Both the position numbers and the translations under genes were made by a program. 64,000 bases of DNA, taken from contig JAFUOV010000004.1 of the NCBI GenBank assembly GCA_017481745.1, positions 1 through 64,000 on the forward strand, in the 5' to 3' direction. Source of the stretch: Bacteroidaceae bacterium. Its GTDB lineage: Bacteria > Bacteroidota > Bacteroidia > Bacteroidales > Barnesiellaceae_A. The notes beneath the pieces are model-generated. The model was not told the origin of the DNA. It searched no databases and saw only the letters and a program-made list of their open reading frames with translations. Positions 51,216 to 61,760 of this stretch are shown here, one piece after another. Numbering within the stretch: the stretch's first letter is position 1; every line of letters starts with the position of its first letter.

Positions 51216-51252
51216 GTGTGTAGAAACGGGAACAACCCGTTCTACACACTTT
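51216..51252 (+). terminator. Terminator of the DUF2723 gene
   Basis: GTGTGTAGAAACGGG pairs with CCCGTTCTACACAC with one bulged A; AACAA loop, then TTTCATTTC. Confidence 0.8.
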
Positions 51253-51273
51253 CATTTCAATACACAGCATCAA

Positions 51274-51882
51274 ATGTTTATAGAACGCCCACCATTTTTG
51301 TATCGCATGTATTTTTCGGAGGCTCTATGGCGCGTGCCACAGAGCGAGAAATGTGTATACCTGACCTTCGACGATGGACCGATACCCCAAGTAACCCCAT
51401 GGGTATTGGATGTGCTACAACAATTTGATGTCAAAGCAACCTTCTTCTGCACAGGCGACAACGTGGCACGAAACCCGGGCTTGTTCAACTCGCTGCGTGC
51501 CAACGGGCATCAGGTAGGCAACCACACCATGAGCCACGTACAAGGTATTCACATGAATACCCCCGACTATCTGCGCAACATCGAGAAGGCACATGACTTG
51601 ATACAAAGCCCGCTGTTTCGCCCACCTCACGGCTTCATGCGCCCCAGCCAATTTGCTGCTATCAAAGAGAAGTACACAACGGTAATGTGGGATGTCGTTA
51701 CGCGCGATTATAGCAGAAATCTCAATAGCATGCAGGTATTTGACAACGTACGCCGTTATACCCGCAATGGCTCTATCATTGTATTTCACGACTCGCTCAA
51801 GTCGCAAAAAAATCTTATCGATGCACTGCCTCGATCTATAGAGTGGTTACTCGAAAATGGATATAAACTCCGCACCCTCTAA
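51274..51882 (+). CDS. Polysaccharide deacetylase (NodB) family protein
   Basis: 202 residues, one NodB domain. Motifs: VYLTFDDGPIPQVTP (catalytic and metal Asp pair), GNHTMSHVQG (metal histidines), RPPHGFMRPS and IIVFHDS. No signal peptide is evident. Family members remove acetyl groups from peptidoglycan, chitin or surface sugars, or act on other amides; the substrate here is unknown. Its 3' end overlaps queG by 26 bp. Confidence 0.9.
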   Translation: MFIERPPFLYRMYFSEALWRVPQSEKCVYLTFDDGPIPQVTPWVLDVLQQFDVKATFFCTGDNVARNPGLFNSLRANGHQVGNHTMSHVQGIHMNTPDYLRNIEKAHDLIQSPLFRPPHGFMRPSQFAAIKEKYTTVMWDVVTRDYSRNLNSMQVFDNVRRYTRNGSIIVFHDSLKSQKNLIDALPRSIEWLLENGYKLRTL

Positions 51883-52804
51883 CCTTGCCACCGCCATCCG
51901 GCAGAAAGCTCTCTCCTTGGGCTTTACAGCGTGTGGATATGCTTCGGTAGCCGATGTGCCCGATGCTGTGATGCAGCGTTGGCAAGAGTGGATATCGCAA
52001 GGAAAGCACGATACAATGAGCTACATGGAGCGATATGCTGCGGTGCGACACAACCCACAAGAGTTGTTGTCCGGAGCACAAAGCGTTATATCTCTTGCCC
52101 TCAATTACTATCCCGAGCAGAAATTACCCCCGCAAAATCCGCGCTTAGCCTACTATGCCTATGGTGCCGACTACCACGAGGTAATGAAGGAAAAAATGCA
52201 GCAATTGGTTGCTTATATTCAGTCTATCGCAACGTGCGATTGCCGTATATGCTGCGACACAGCCCCTATTTTCGAGCGATATTGGGCAACACAAGCCGGC
52301 ATAGGATTTGTAGGACGTAACAGCTGCCTTATCCTGCCCGGGCAAGGCAGCTACTTCTTCTTGGGCGAAATACTCACCACCCTGCATCTGCCCGCTGCAC
52401 AGCCATTGGAAAATGCCTGTGGCGATTGTCGCCGTTGCATTGATGCTTGTCCTGTAAAGGCTATATGCGATGACCGAACAATAGATGCACGCCGTTGCAT
52501 CTCCTGCCAAACGATAGAAAACAGAGGAGACATTTCTCCCGAAGTGGCAGCCAAATTGGGTCGCAGAGTATATGGATGCGACACTTGTCAAGAGGTGTGC
52601 CCACACAACCTACATGCCAAGCCTACCAAAGTTGTCGCATTTCAACCCCGAGAGGCGCTACAAACTCTCACATACAAAAAAATGCGGGAACTCACCCGAG
52701 AGGAGTTCTCCGCAATATTTCGACAATCGGCAGTGAAACGAGCCAAATACGAGGGCTTGATGCGCAACCTATCGTACCTCGATGCCCGATTGTTTGAGGA
52801 ATAA
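51857..52804 (+). CDS. queG: Epoxyqueuosine reductase
   Basis: 315 residues. N-terminal cobalamin-binding domain (TACGYASV onwards, with ATQAGIGFVGRNSCLI) and two 4Fe-4S clusters: CGDCRRCIDACPVKAICD and CDTCQEVCPHN. It makes the last step of queuosine synthesis on tRNA wobble bases. The N-terminus overlaps the upstream deacetylase gene, which indicates coupled translation. Short C-terminal extension; no HEAT repeat domain. Confidence 0.95.
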   Translation: MDINSAPSNLATAIRQKALSLGFTACGYASVADVPDAVMQRWQEWISQGKHDTMSYMERYAAVRHNPQELLSGAQSVISLALNYYPEQKLPPQNPRLAYYAYGADYHEVMKEKMQQLVAYIQSIATCDCRICCDTAPIFERYWATQAGIGFVGRNSCLILPGQGSYFFLGEILTTLHLPAAQPLENACGDCRRCIDACPVKAICDDRTIDARRCISCQTIENRGDISPEVAAKLGRRVYGCDTCQEVCPHNLHAKPTKVVAFQPREALQTLTYKKMRELTREEFSAIFRQSAVKRAKYEGLMRNLSYLDARLFEE

Positions 52805-52829
52805 TCTTTAGTCCTTATTTATCTGCATC

Positions 52830-53933
52830 TTATACATTGAAGCGGAAGTGCATGATGTCGCCGTCTTGTACGACGTACTCCTTGCCTTCGATGCTCATTT
52901 TACCAGCCTCTTTGCAGGCTGCTTCCGAGCCAAGTGTTATATAATCTTCGTACTTGATAACCTCGGCGCGGATAAAGCCTTTCTCAAAGTCGGTGTGGAT
53001 AATACCGGCACATTGAGGAGCCTTACTACCCTTGCGGTAGGTCCAAGCGCGAACCTCGGGCTCGCCGGCAGTGATATATGTCTCGAGGTCGAGCAAGCGA
53101 TATGCCGAGCGGATGAGACGTGATACACCCGACTCCTCAAGACCCAACTCATCGAGGAACATCTTGCGCTCTTCGTAATCGTCAAATTCGGCAATCTCCG
53201 ACTCGGTCTTGGCAGCCAAGATAAGTATCTCGGCATTCTCTTCTTTTACAGCCTCGCGCACACGCTCAACATATTTGTTACCATTTACAGCACTCGCCTC
53301 ATCTACGTTGCACACATACATAACAGGCTTGCTTGTGAGCAAGAAGAGGTCGTGAGCAATGCGTTGCTCGTCTTTGGTTTCAAATTGTACGGTACGTGCA
53401 GCCTTGCCTTGTTCCAAAGCCTCTTTGTAGCGACTCAACACCTCGTAGGCAAGTTTGGCATTCTTGTCGCCACCGGTTTGAGCCTGCTTTTGCACCTTTG
53501 CAATGCGGGCATCAATGGTTTCGAGGTCTTTGAGTTGCAACTCAAAGTCGATAATCTCTTTGTCTCGAACAGGGTCGACACTACCGTCGACGTGTGTAAT
53601 ATTGTCGTCGTCGAAACAACGAAGTACGTGCAAGATAGCATCGGTCTCGCGTATGTTGGCAAGGAACTTGTTACCCAAGCCTTCGCCCTTGCTGGCACCC
53701 TTCACCAAGCCGGCTATATCGACAATCTCTACCGTTGTAGGAACGATACGTTGAGGATGTATAAGTTCAGCCAATTTATTAAGGCGCTCGTCGGGAACAG
53801 TTATAACGCCTACGTTGGGTTCTATGGTGCAAAAGGGGAAGTTTGCCGATTGGGCTTTAGCGTTTGACAAACAGTTGAATAGAGTAGATTTTCCTACGTT
53901 GGGCAAGCCAACAATACCGCATTTCAATGCCAT
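52830..53933 (-). CDS. ychF: YchF/OLA1 family ATPase
   Basis: 367 residues. GTPase fold with G1 [32 protein letters not shown] (G3) and the ATP-specific NVDEA (in place of NKxD). A TGS domain ends the protein ([20 protein letters not shown]). YchF binds ribosomes and hydrolyses ATP, with a role in redox and stress response. It is a single gene with a promoter at 53972-54003. Confidence 0.96.
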   Translation of the reverse strand: MALKCGIVGLPNVGKSTLFNCLSNAKAQSANFPFCTIEPNVGVITVPDERLNKLAELIHPQRIVPTTVEIVDIAGLVKGASKGEGLGNKFLANIRETDAILHVLRCFDDDNITHVDGSVDPVRDKEIIDFELQLKDLETIDARIAKVQKQAQTGGDKNAKLAYEVLSRYKEALEQGKAARTVQFETKDEQRIAHDLFLLTSKPVMYVCNVDEASAVNGNKYVERVREAVKEENAEILILAAKTESEIAEFDDYEERKMFLDELGLEESGVSRLIRSAYRLLDLETYITAGEPEVRAWTYRKGSKAPQCAGIIHTDFEKGFIRAEVIKYEDYITLGSEAACKEAGKMSIEGKEYVVQDGDIMHFRFNV

Positions 53934-53971
53934 GATTACTATTTTGAGAGTGTTATTATCTTTTTACGGCG

Positions 53972-54003
53972 CGAAGATACAAATTTTTCAACACCGAACC
54001 AAA
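53972..54003 (-). promoter_or_regulatory. Promoter of ychF
   Basis: On the minus strand -33 TTTG (54000-54003), 20-nt spacer, -7 TATCTTCG (53972-53979), one mismatch from consensus. Confidence 0.6.
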
Positions 54004-54028
54004 ATTGCGCCGTAGGAGTTGTTATGGC

Positions 54029-55387
54029 ATGAACCAACAATTGAGCTATAACGACCCGCGCAACTTGGCACACCGCCTACTCGATGGAATACGCGAAGGC
54101 TTGGCGCACATGGGACTTGCCGATGCCATCGACGGCAGATACGACAAATGGATATACTTTGTTGTCATTATCTTGGCATCGCTCCTCGTGATGTATCTGT
54201 TGCGAATAGTCGCAGGATTTATCTTGCAGCGCATCGCACAACATCGCAAGGCTGCATTTATACGTGAAATTGTCGACTCGCATATTGTACCGCGCAGCCT
54301 ATGGCTCATTCCGCCTGCCGGCTTGCACGTGATGCTACCCTTTGCCTTTGGCAGCAACACAACAACCCTCGACTATCTGCAACGTGTATGTGGCGTAGCT
54401 ATCGTTATTGTATTGGTCAACATACTGAATACGTTAGCCACCATATTTTGGCACACATTCTACGACAACAGCCGCCTGCGCAACCGCCCTATGAAAGGGA
54501 TATTGCAGATTATACATGGCATCTTCATCGCGCTGGGATGCATCATATCGGTATCTATCATTATCAACCGCTCGCCCACAGTACTCATCACCGGATTGGG
54601 CGCGTTCGCAGCGGTGTTGATGCTTATATTTAAAGACTCTATATTGGGATTTGTAGCAGGTATTCAATTGGCTCAATACGACATGGTGCGCAATGGCGAT
54701 TGGATAACCATCCCCGGCACGATTGTTAACGGTGTAGTTACCGATGTATCGCTCAACACAGTGAAGGTACGCAACTACGACAACACCACCATCATGTTGC
54801 CACCCTACACCCTCATATCACAACCTATACAGAATTGGCGAGGTATGAAAGAATCGGGAGGCAGGCGCATCATGCAGTCGATTATTATCGACCTCAACAC
54901 GATACAATTTTGCACCGAGGAGTTGTTTGAGAAACTATCATCCAAGCCCATCATAGGCAATTATATCGCAAGCAACCATATCACTACACACCATCAACAA
55001 TCCGATGACACACCGCTTGATGCGCTCGCTGCCGACAGCGTAGAAACAAATCTGGGACTTTTCCGCCGATATATCTTACATTATCTCTCTACGCACCCCG
55101 ACATACAACACGACGGATATACCCTTATGGTGCGCACCCTTGAGCCCGACATGAACGGCATTCCCTTACAGATATATTGTTTCACCACAACAACGCATTG
55201 GGAGAGTTACGAAGTCATACAATCGCAAATCATGGAGTACATAGCCGCCATACTACCCATGTTCGATTTATATCCCTTCCAAAATGCATCGGGGCGCGAC
55301 TACATTGCACAATCGCTTATTGCACAAGGTTATAGCCCCGAAGATGCTATCAATGGGACACACTCGACAATAAAAGAGAACAAGTAG
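54029..55387 (+). CDS. MscS-family mechanosensitive channel (YbdG-like)
   Basis: 452 residues from MNQQLSYND. About five membrane helices (45-70, 95-115, 125-150, 165-190, 195-215) end in the pore helix GLGAFAAVLMLIFKDSILGFVAG (split here as AAVLMLIFKDSILGF). The cytoplasmic MscS beta domain follows (NGDWITIPGTIVNGVVTDV and RNYDNTTIMLPPYTL). The large C-terminal part resembles E. coli YbdG (MscM). It protects against hypo-osmotic shock. It is divergent from ychF and convergent with mfd. Confidence 0.9.
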   Translation: MNQQLSYNDPRNLAHRLLDGIREGLAHMGLADAIDGRYDKWIYFVVIILASLLVMYLLRIVAGFILQRIAQHRKAAFIREIVDSHIVPRSLWLIPPAGLHVMLPFAFGSNTTTLDYLQRVCGVAIVIVLVNILNTLATIFWHTFYDNSRLRNRPMKGILQIIHGIFIALGCIISVSIIINRSPTVLITGLGAFAAVLMLIFKDSILGFVAGIQLAQYDMVRNGDWITIPGTIVNGVVTDVSLNTVKVRNYDNTTIMLPPYTLISQPIQNWRGMKESGGRRIMQSIIIDLNTIQFCTEELFEKLSSKPIIGNYIASNHITTHHQQSDDTPLDALAADSVETNLGLFRRYILHYLSTHPDIQHDGYTLMVRTLEPDMNGIPLQIYCFTTTTHWESYEVIQSQIMEYIAAILPMFDLYPFQNASGRDYIAQSLIAQGYSPEDAINGTHSTIKENK

Positions 55388-55397
55388 CAACAACAAG

Positions 55398-58300
55398 CTA
55401 CACACTCTCAATATGCGCTATCTGGTTCAATATACCCACTGCATCGAGTACCGAGGTTACTTTATCTATCACCATAGAACGGCGATTGTTCACCTCGCGC
55501 AACTTGCAACGACGCGGATTGTGTTGCATATAGTTGAGCACACGACCAAATGCCGCCGACTGGTAGTATGCCTTATGCTCATCGCCCACAAAATAGAGGT
55601 ACATTTTGTTCTGCTTGAGCGATACTTTTTCAAAGCCAAGGGTACGAGCCACACGTCGCAGATTGACTACTTGCACGAGGTCGAGAGTCTCGGTGGGGAT
55701 AGCACCAAAACGGTCGCGCAGTCGCTCACAGAAGGCTGCCAAATCGGTTTCTCGGGTGATGTTGTCCAACTCGCGGTATAGAATAATTCGTTCCGACTCT
55801 TGTGGCACATACTCGGCAGGGATAAGCAAATCGAGGTCCGACTCAAACTGACACTCTGCAACATACTCTTCATTGCCGGCATTATCGTTATCGGCATAAT
55901 ATAGTTCGCTGAACTCTTGTGTTTTCAACTCCTCGACAGCCTCTTGCAATATTTTTTGGTATGTTTCGTAGCCAAGATCGGCAATAAAACCGCTCTGTTC
56001 GGCTCCCAACAAGTTGCCTGCTCCACGTATATCGAGGTCTTGCATTGCAATGTGAATACCGCTACCCAAGTCCGAGAAACTCTCTATGGCTTGCAGACGA
56101 CGGCGCGACTCCTCCGAGAAAGCATGCTGCGGCGGGGTGAGCAGATAACAGAAGGCTTTGCGGTTGCTACGCCCTACACGACCACGCAATTGGTGCAGCT
56201 CGCTCAAACCAAAGTTTTGCGCATTGTTGATGATTATCGTATTGGTATTGGGCATATCCACGCCACTCTCTATAATCGTAGTAGCCAACAGTACATCATA
56301 GTCGTAATTGACAAATCCGAGAATGGTTTTCTCCAACTCGTCGGGAGTCATACGTCCATGTCCTATGGCTATGCGCACATCGGGTATGAGGCGCGTTATG
56401 GTGTTATGCAGTGTGGCAAGCTGTTCGATATTGTTGTTTACAAAGAATACCTGACCATTGCGGCTCATCTCAAAGTTGATGGCTTCGCGTATTATCTCCT
56501 CGTTGAAAGTATGCACCTCGGTCATAATAGGATAACGATTGGCAGGCGGCGTAGTAATGGCTGAGAGGTCGCGCGCCCCCATCAACGAGAATTGCAGGGT
56601 ACGCGGTATAGGTGTTGCCGACATGGTGAGTGTATCGACGTTGATTTTTATCTGTTTCAACTTCTCCTTGACAGCCACACCAAACTTCTGCTCCTCGTCA
56701 ATGACAAGCAAGCCCAAGTCCTTAAACTCCACATCTTTACCAATAATGCGGTGAGTACCTATGAGAATGTCGACCTTGCCTTCTTTCAACTCCGAGAGGA
56801 TACGACGCACATCCGAAGCCTTGCGGGCACGACTCAGATACTCGATTTTCACAGGAAATTCGCGCAATCGCTCACTGAAGGTTTGGTAGTGCTGAAAAGC
56901 CAATACGGTGGTAGGCACCAATACTGCCACCTGCTTGTTGTCGCAAGTAGCCTTGAATGCGGCGCGAATAGCCACCTCGGTCTTTCCGAAACCCACATCG
57001 CCACATATAAGCCTATCCATCGGGCGCGAACTCTCCATATCGTTTTTCACCTCTTGGGTAGCCTTCATTTGGTCGGGAGTATCTTCGTATATAAACGAAG
57101 CCTCCAACTCCTGCTGCATAAAGTTGTCGGGCGAGTAGGCAAAACCCTTCTCCTCACGACGTGCTGCATACAGTTTTATGAGGTCGCGAGCAATATCTTT
57201 CATCTTACTCTTGGTGCGCTCTTTCATGCGCTCCCATGCACCTGTACCCAACTTGTTGAGGGTAGGAGCAGTACCCTCTTTCGAGCGATATTTCGAGAGT
57301 TTATGCAGCGAGTGGATGCTCACGTATATCAAATCGCCGTTCTTGTATATTACCTTGATAGCCTCTTGTCGTTTTCCGGCAATCTCGGTGTGTGTCAATC
57401 CGCCAAACTGTCCTATACCATGGTCCATGTGAACAAGGTAATCGCCTACTTCTATCTGCTTGAGTTCGCGCAACGACAGCGCCATCTTGCCCGAGCGTGC
57501 ACGGTCGCTCTTGAGGTTGTATTTATGGAAGCGGTCGAATATTTGGTGATCGGTAAAACAACACACTTTGAGGTCATTATCGACAAAGCCTTCGTGTATT
57601 GTGTGCAGGATAGGCGTGAAGTTGATATCGTCGTTTCGCTCGGCAAATATATCACGCAAACGATCGGTCTGCTTGGCATTATCGCTGGCAATGTATAGCT
57701 TATATCCTTGTTGCAACAATCGACCAAAAGAGTCGCTCACCAACTCAAAATTTTTGTGATAGATACCCTGCAACGAACAGTTATATTCGATGCTTGCTTG
57801 AGGTGTACCCAGCAGATGTTTGCCATATTCTATCCGACGGAAATTGATGAGGCTGCGGGTAAAACTATCGGCATCGACCACCTTTTTCATGGCATCGACA
57901 TCGACATCCTCTGTTACCAATGCTTGCACAGCCAAGGTATCATTGCTCAACTCTATGATGCGGTCGATGGTATATCCCAAATCATGAAAGGCAAAAAGGG
58001 TCTTGGTATCTATAAACTCCAATAGAGAAACACCATTCTCGGTCTTGTTACACACATTGGGTATTATATATACTTCGTTGAGCTTCTCACGCGAGAGTTG
58101 ACTCTCAACGTCAAATGTGCGAATACTCTCTATATCGTCGCCAAAGAAGTCGATACGGAAAGGATACTCGTGCGAATAAGAGAAAACATCGAGAATACTA
58201 CCACGCACTGCATATTGACCGGGTTCATATACATAATCTACTCGGGCAAAACCATATTCGCGCAACACACCGGCAGCAAAGGTTATGTCTATGGGCTCTT

Positions 58301-58739
58301 GGCAACTGATGTGCAAAGTATTCTGTTCCAATACCTTCTCTTGCACAACTTTCTCGGCAATAGCATCGGGATAGGTTACAACCAACAACGGTTGTTGCAA
58401 CTTGAGGCGATTGAGCACATCGGTGCGCATAATACCGGCAGGAGCATCTATCTGTCCATACTTGATATTGCGCTTGTAGCCCGAGGGGAAAAATGCCACT
58501 CGTTGCTCACCCTCAATCTGCATCAGGTCGTGATAGAGATAACCCGCCTCATCGCTATCCGATGCAACGATTATCGACGGGCGATTGCTCAACAACATAT
58601 TTGACAAAGCAAAAGCCGTTGCCGAGCCTTCAAGACCCTTCAGCGCAATGTGTTTTATTTTCTTATCGGATAGTAGCTTGGCAAATGCCTTGCTACGAGC
58701 CGGGGTATTTATGATTGATTTTAGTTCGGCAAGTTCCAT
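55398..58739 (-). CDS. mfd: Transcription-repair coupling factor
   Basis: 1113 residues from MELAELKSI; the longer frame (to 58784) overlaps polA. The UvrB-like region is N-terminal, the RNA polymerase-interacting domain is near QIEVGDYLVHMDHGIGQFGG (about 465-490), and the helicase has Walker A DVGFGKTEVA, DEEQ and the TRG motif region with QLRGRVGRSNR. The C-terminal domain closes the protein. It removes stalled polymerase and recruits UvrA. It lies 26 bp after polA, likely co-transcribed. Confidence 0.96.
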   Translation of the reverse strand: MELAELKSIINTPARSKAFAKLLSDKKIKHIALKGLEGSATAFALSNMLLSNRPSIIVASDSDEAGYLYHDLMQIEGEQRVAFFPSGYKRNIKYGQIDAPAGIMRTDVLNRLKLQQPLLVVTYPDAIAEKVVQEKVLEQNTLHISCQEPIDITFAAGVLREYGFARVDYVYEPGQYAVRGSILDVFSYSHEYPFRIDFFGDDIESIRTFDVESQLSREKLNEVYIIPNVCNKTENGVSLLEFIDTKTLFAFHDLGYTIDRIIELSNDTLAVQALVTEDVDVDAMKKVVDADSFTRSLINFRRIEYGKHLLGTPQASIEYNCSLQGIYHKNFELVSDSFGRLLQQGYKLYIASDNAKQTDRLRDIFAERNDDINFTPILHTIHEGFVDNDLKVCCFTDHQIFDRFHKYNLKSDRARSGKMALSLRELKQIEVGDYLVHMDHGIGQFGGLTHTEIAGKRQEAIKVIYKNGDLIYVSIHSLHKLSKYRSKEGTAPTLNKLGTGAWERMKERTKSKMKDIARDLIKLYAARREEKGFAYSPDNFMQQELEASFIYEDTPDQMKATQEVKNDMESSRPMDRLICGDVGFGKTEVAIRAAFKATCDNKQVAVLVPTTVLAFQHYQTFSERLREFPVKIEYLSRARKASDVRRILSELKEGKVDILIGTHRIIGKDVEFKDLGLLVIDEEQKFGVAVKEKLKQIKINVDTLTMSATPIPRTLQFSLMGARDLSAITTPPANRYPIMTEVHTFNEEIIREAINFEMSRNGQVFFVNNNIEQLATLHNTITRLIPDVRIAIGHGRMTPDELEKTILGFVNYDYDVLLATTIIESGVDMPNTNTIIINNAQNFGLSELHQLRGRVGRSNRKAFCYLLTPPQHAFSEESRRRLQAIESFSDLGSGIHIAMQDLDIRGAGNLLGAEQSGFIADLGYETYQKILQEAVEELKTQEFSELYYADNDNAGNEEYVAECQFESDLDLLIPAEYVPQESERIILYRELDNITRETDLAAFCERLRDRFGAIPTETLDLVQVVNLRRVARTLGFEKVSLKQNKMYLYFVGDEHKAYYQSAAFGRVLNYMQHNPRRCKLREVNNRRSMVIDKVTSVLDAVGILNQIAHIESV

Positions 58740-58765
58740 TGTCAATAACCTCTCTTTGTTGTATA

Positions 58766-61558
58766 TCAATGAGCTTCGAGCCAATTGTCGGCAACACCGC
58801 TATCTGCTATCAGAGGAACGCGCAAGGCGTATGCCTGCTCCATCTCCTCACAGACGATGCGTTTCAAGAGCTCAACTTCTTGTAGTGGCACATCAAAGTT
58901 CAACTCATCATGCACTTGCAGTATCATACGAGCCTTCAACCCCTCGCGCTCAATGCGGTTCTGTATCTTTATCATTGCTATCTTTATCACATCGGCAGCA
59001 CTTCCTTGTATGGGGGCATTGATAGCATTTCGCTCGGCATATCCACGCACAGTGGCATTGTGCGAATTGATATCGGGCAACATACGTCGACGACCGCACA
59101 GCGTTGTTACGTAGCCTTGTTTACGAGCATTCTCGACACAGAGTGCCATATACTCCTTTATCTGCGGATAAGTGGCAAAGTATCCCTCTATGAGTTCTTT
59201 TGCCTCGGGGCGTGAAACGTTGAGTCGCTCGGCAAGTCCAAAGGTCGATATGCCATATATGATACCAAAGTTGGCAGTTTTTGCTTTACGGCGCATATCG
59301 CTTGTAACCTCGTCCATTCCTACCTTGAATATCTTGGCAGCAGTGGCAGTGTGCACATCGGCACCCGAGGCAAAAGCCTCTATCATATTGGTATCGCCAC
59401 TCATATGTGCCATGATGCGTAGCTCTATCTGCGAATAGTCGGCAGAGAAGAATTTACACCCCGGCGATGCCACAAAAGCACGACGTATCTCACGCCCCTC
59501 TTGGTCGCGGATGGGGATGTTCTGCAAGTTGGGATTGCTCGAGCTGAGTCGTCCCGTAGCAGTAACCGTCTGGTTGAACGAGGTGTGTATCTTACCCGTT
59601 TGTTTGTTGATAAGTTCGGGCAAGGCATTGATATAGGTGCTCAACAGCTTACGCAATCCACGCAAATCAAGAATTTTGCCCACAATGGGATGATTGGGTC
59701 GCAGATGCTCCAACACCTCTTCGGTAGTAGAGTATTGTCCGCTCTTGGTCTTGCGGGCTTTCGAGTCTATCTTGAGGTGCTCAAAGAGTACCTCTCCCAC
59801 TTGGCGCGGTGAGGCTATATTGAATGTTACTCCTGCCAATTGGTATATCTCGCTCTCAAGGTTGGCAATGCGACTCTCGATAGACTGAGCCGACGACTTC
59901 AACGCCTCGGCATCGACCGACACACCGGCTATCTCCATCTCTGCCAACACGCGCACAAGGGGCATCTCTATCTCCTCAAAGAGCTCTACCATCTGCTCCT
60001 TCTGCAACTCTTGCTTCAGGGCTTCATAAAGTTGCCAAGTTACATCGGCATCCTCGGCTGCATACTCGCACACGCGCTCCACATCTACTTGGCGCATGGA
60101 TAGCTGATTTTTCGACTTGCTGCCTATCAGCTCGCTGATAGATATTGTGCGGTACTTGAGATACACCTCGGCAAGATAGTCCATATTGTGGCGCTGCTCG
60201 GGTTGCAGCAGATAGTGAGCTATCATGGTGTCGAACATATTGCCTCGCACAGTTACACCATAATTGCGCAATACAATGTAGTCGTACTTGATATTCTGAC
60301 CTATCTTCAATATCGCCTCATTCTCCAATGCCGAGCGGAATATTTCAACAACCAATTCGGCTGCTGCACGATCGGCGGGGACAGGCACATAGTATGCTTC
60401 GTGCGGTTTCATGGCAAACGACATGCCCACAAGCTCTGCCTGCATAGGGTCTATACCGGTTGTCTCGGTATCGAAGGCAAACTCTTTGGCGCAACCCAAC
60501 AAGGCAGCCAAGTCCCACATGGCATCTTCGGTATCGACCAAATGGTAGGTGTGCGCTACGGTCGCCACGCTATCAAACGTATTCTCCTCGACAGCTTGCT
60601 GTTCGGCAGCATCGAAGGCATCAAACAGCGACGGTTGCTGCGCCACCACAGGAACTGCTACGGGTTGCTTCTTGCCCAATATGCGGTCGGCAAGTGTACG
60701 AAACTCCATTTCGTTGAAAATTTGTCGCAAAGCATCCTCGTCGATAGGCTTGCGCAGCAGTGCTTCTTCGTCAAACTCTACCTCGACATCGGTCTTGATA
60801 GTAGCAAGGAAGCGCGAGAACTCTATCATCTCACGATTTTCTACTACCTTGCGTTGCAAAGCACCCTTCAGCTTATCGGTATTTGCCAACAGATTATCTA
60901 TATCGCCAAACTCTTGTATCAGTTTTACAGCTGTTTTCTCGCCTACACCGGGACAGCCGGGTATATTGTCGGAGCTATCGCCCATCAAGCCCAATATATC
61001 TATGACTTGTCGAGGCGACGATATGCCATACTTTTCGCACACTTGCGGCACACCCAACACATCGTAGTCGCCACCAAATCGCGGACGATACATAAACGTG
61101 TGCTCCGTTACCAACTGCCCGTAGTCCTTGTCGGGAGTCATCATGTAGGTATCAAATCCGGCAGCCTCTGCCTTCAACGCCAACGAGCCTATCACATCGT
61201 CTGCCTCAAAACCGGGCACCTCGATAATGGGCATGCGATATGCCTTGATAATCTCTTTGATAATAGGTACCGAAAAGCGTATCGCCTCGGGTGTCTCTTC
61301 GCGTTGAGCCTTGTATTGTTCAAATGCCTCATGGCGGAATGTTGGTCCATGAGGGTCAAACCCCACCGCTATATGAGTAGGATTTTCGCGTTTCAGCACA
61401 TCCTCGAGCGTGTTGACAAAACCAAGTATCGCCGAGGTATTTTCGCCCCTTGAGTTGATGCGCGGATTTTTTATAAAAGCATAATACGAACGATATATCA
61501 ATGCATAAGCATCTATCAGAAACAGCCGTTTACGACCGTTATTGCTGTTTTCACTCAT
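58766..61558 (-). CDS. polA: DNA polymerase I
   Basis: 930 residues. All three domains are present. The 5' nuclease spans 1-300 (LIDAYALIYRSYYAF, EADDVIG, TPDKDYGQLV). The 3'-5' exonuclease spans 330-520 (FAFDTETTGIDP, with the second and third acidic motifs). The polymerase spans 530-930 (ADYSQIELRIMAHMSGD, RRKAKTANFGIIYG, ILQVHDELNFDVP). It does Okazaki fragment processing and repair synthesis. It is first in a polA-mfd operon with a structured leader. The stop codon is TGA. Confidence 0.97.
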   Translation of the reverse strand: MSENSNNGRKRLFLIDAYALIYRSYYAFIKNPRINSRGENTSAILGFVNTLEDVLKRENPTHIAVGFDPHGPTFRHEAFEQYKAQREETPEAIRFSVPIIKEIIKAYRMPIIEVPGFEADDVIGSLALKAEAAGFDTYMMTPDKDYGQLVTEHTFMYRPRFGGDYDVLGVPQVCEKYGISSPRQVIDILGLMGDSSDNIPGCPGVGEKTAVKLIQEFGDIDNLLANTDKLKGALQRKVVENREMIEFSRFLATIKTDVEVEFDEEALLRKPIDEDALRQIFNEMEFRTLADRILGKKQPVAVPVVAQQPSLFDAFDAAEQQAVEENTFDSVATVAHTYHLVDTEDAMWDLAALLGCAKEFAFDTETTGIDPMQAELVGMSFAMKPHEAYYVPVPADRAAAELVVEIFRSALENEAILKIGQNIKYDYIVLRNYGVTVRGNMFDTMIAHYLLQPEQRHNMDYLAEVYLKYRTISISELIGSKSKNQLSMRQVDVERVCEYAAEDADVTWQLYEALKQELQKEQMVELFEEIEMPLVRVLAEMEIAGVSVDAEALKSSAQSIESRIANLESEIYQLAGVTFNIASPRQVGEVLFEHLKIDSKARKTKSGQYSTTEEVLEHLRPNHPIVGKILDLRGLRKLLSTYINALPELINKQTGKIHTSFNQTVTATGRLSSSNPNLQNIPIRDQEGREIRRAFVASPGCKFFSADYSQIELRIMAHMSGDTNMIEAFASGADVHTATAAKIFKVGMDEVTSDMRRKAKTANFGIIYGISTFGLAERLNVSRPEAKELIEGYFATYPQIKEYMALCVENARKQGYVTTLCGRRRMLPDINSHNATVRGYAERNAINAPIQGSAADVIKIAMIKIQNRIEREGLKARMILQVHDELNFDVPLQEVELLKRIVCEEMEQAYALRVPLIADSGVADNWLEAH

Positions 61559-61575
61559 AATTTCAATAGTTTAAG

Positions 61576-61619
61576 CCACACCGATGACTATGCCCCGAAC
61601 CGACCAGTCTCCGATGTGG
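61576..61619 (-). promoter_or_regulatory. Strong hairpin in the polA leader
   Basis: On the minus strand CCACATCGGAGACT pairs with AGTCATCGGTGTGG (13 of 14 positions, two G-U), loop of 16 nt. It starts about 8 nt after the predicted transcription start and ends 17 nt before the polA ATG. No T-run follows, so it is not a terminator. Confidence 0.6.
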
Positions 61620-61633
61620 TAATGTTTCAACTT

Positions 61634-61641
61634 CAAAGATA
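61634..61641 (-). promoter_or_regulatory. -7 element of polA
   Basis: TATCTTTG on the minus strand; the predicted start is near 61627. No TTTG at -33. Confidence 0.6.
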
Positions 61642-61711
61642 GTGAAATTTATCGAGCATTTTTTTATTTATACCCAATTTGTTTATTTAACGCACAACAT
61701 ATCAAATAGGT

Positions 61712-61743
61712 ATTGTTTTAGTGGGGTTTTATTACTATTTTTG
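61712..61743 (+). promoter_or_regulatory. Promoter of the polyprenyl synthase gene
   Basis: -7 TATTTTTG (61736-61743) with ATTG (61712-61715) 20 nt upstream as a near-match -33. The start codon follows 17 bp later. Confidence 0.6.
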
Positions 61744-61760
61744 CAGGCGAATTTCAAAAA

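Noticed and set aside
56592..61453. Frames of 368 and 421 codons antisense to mfd and polA
   Set aside because: Shadows of two well-identified genes.
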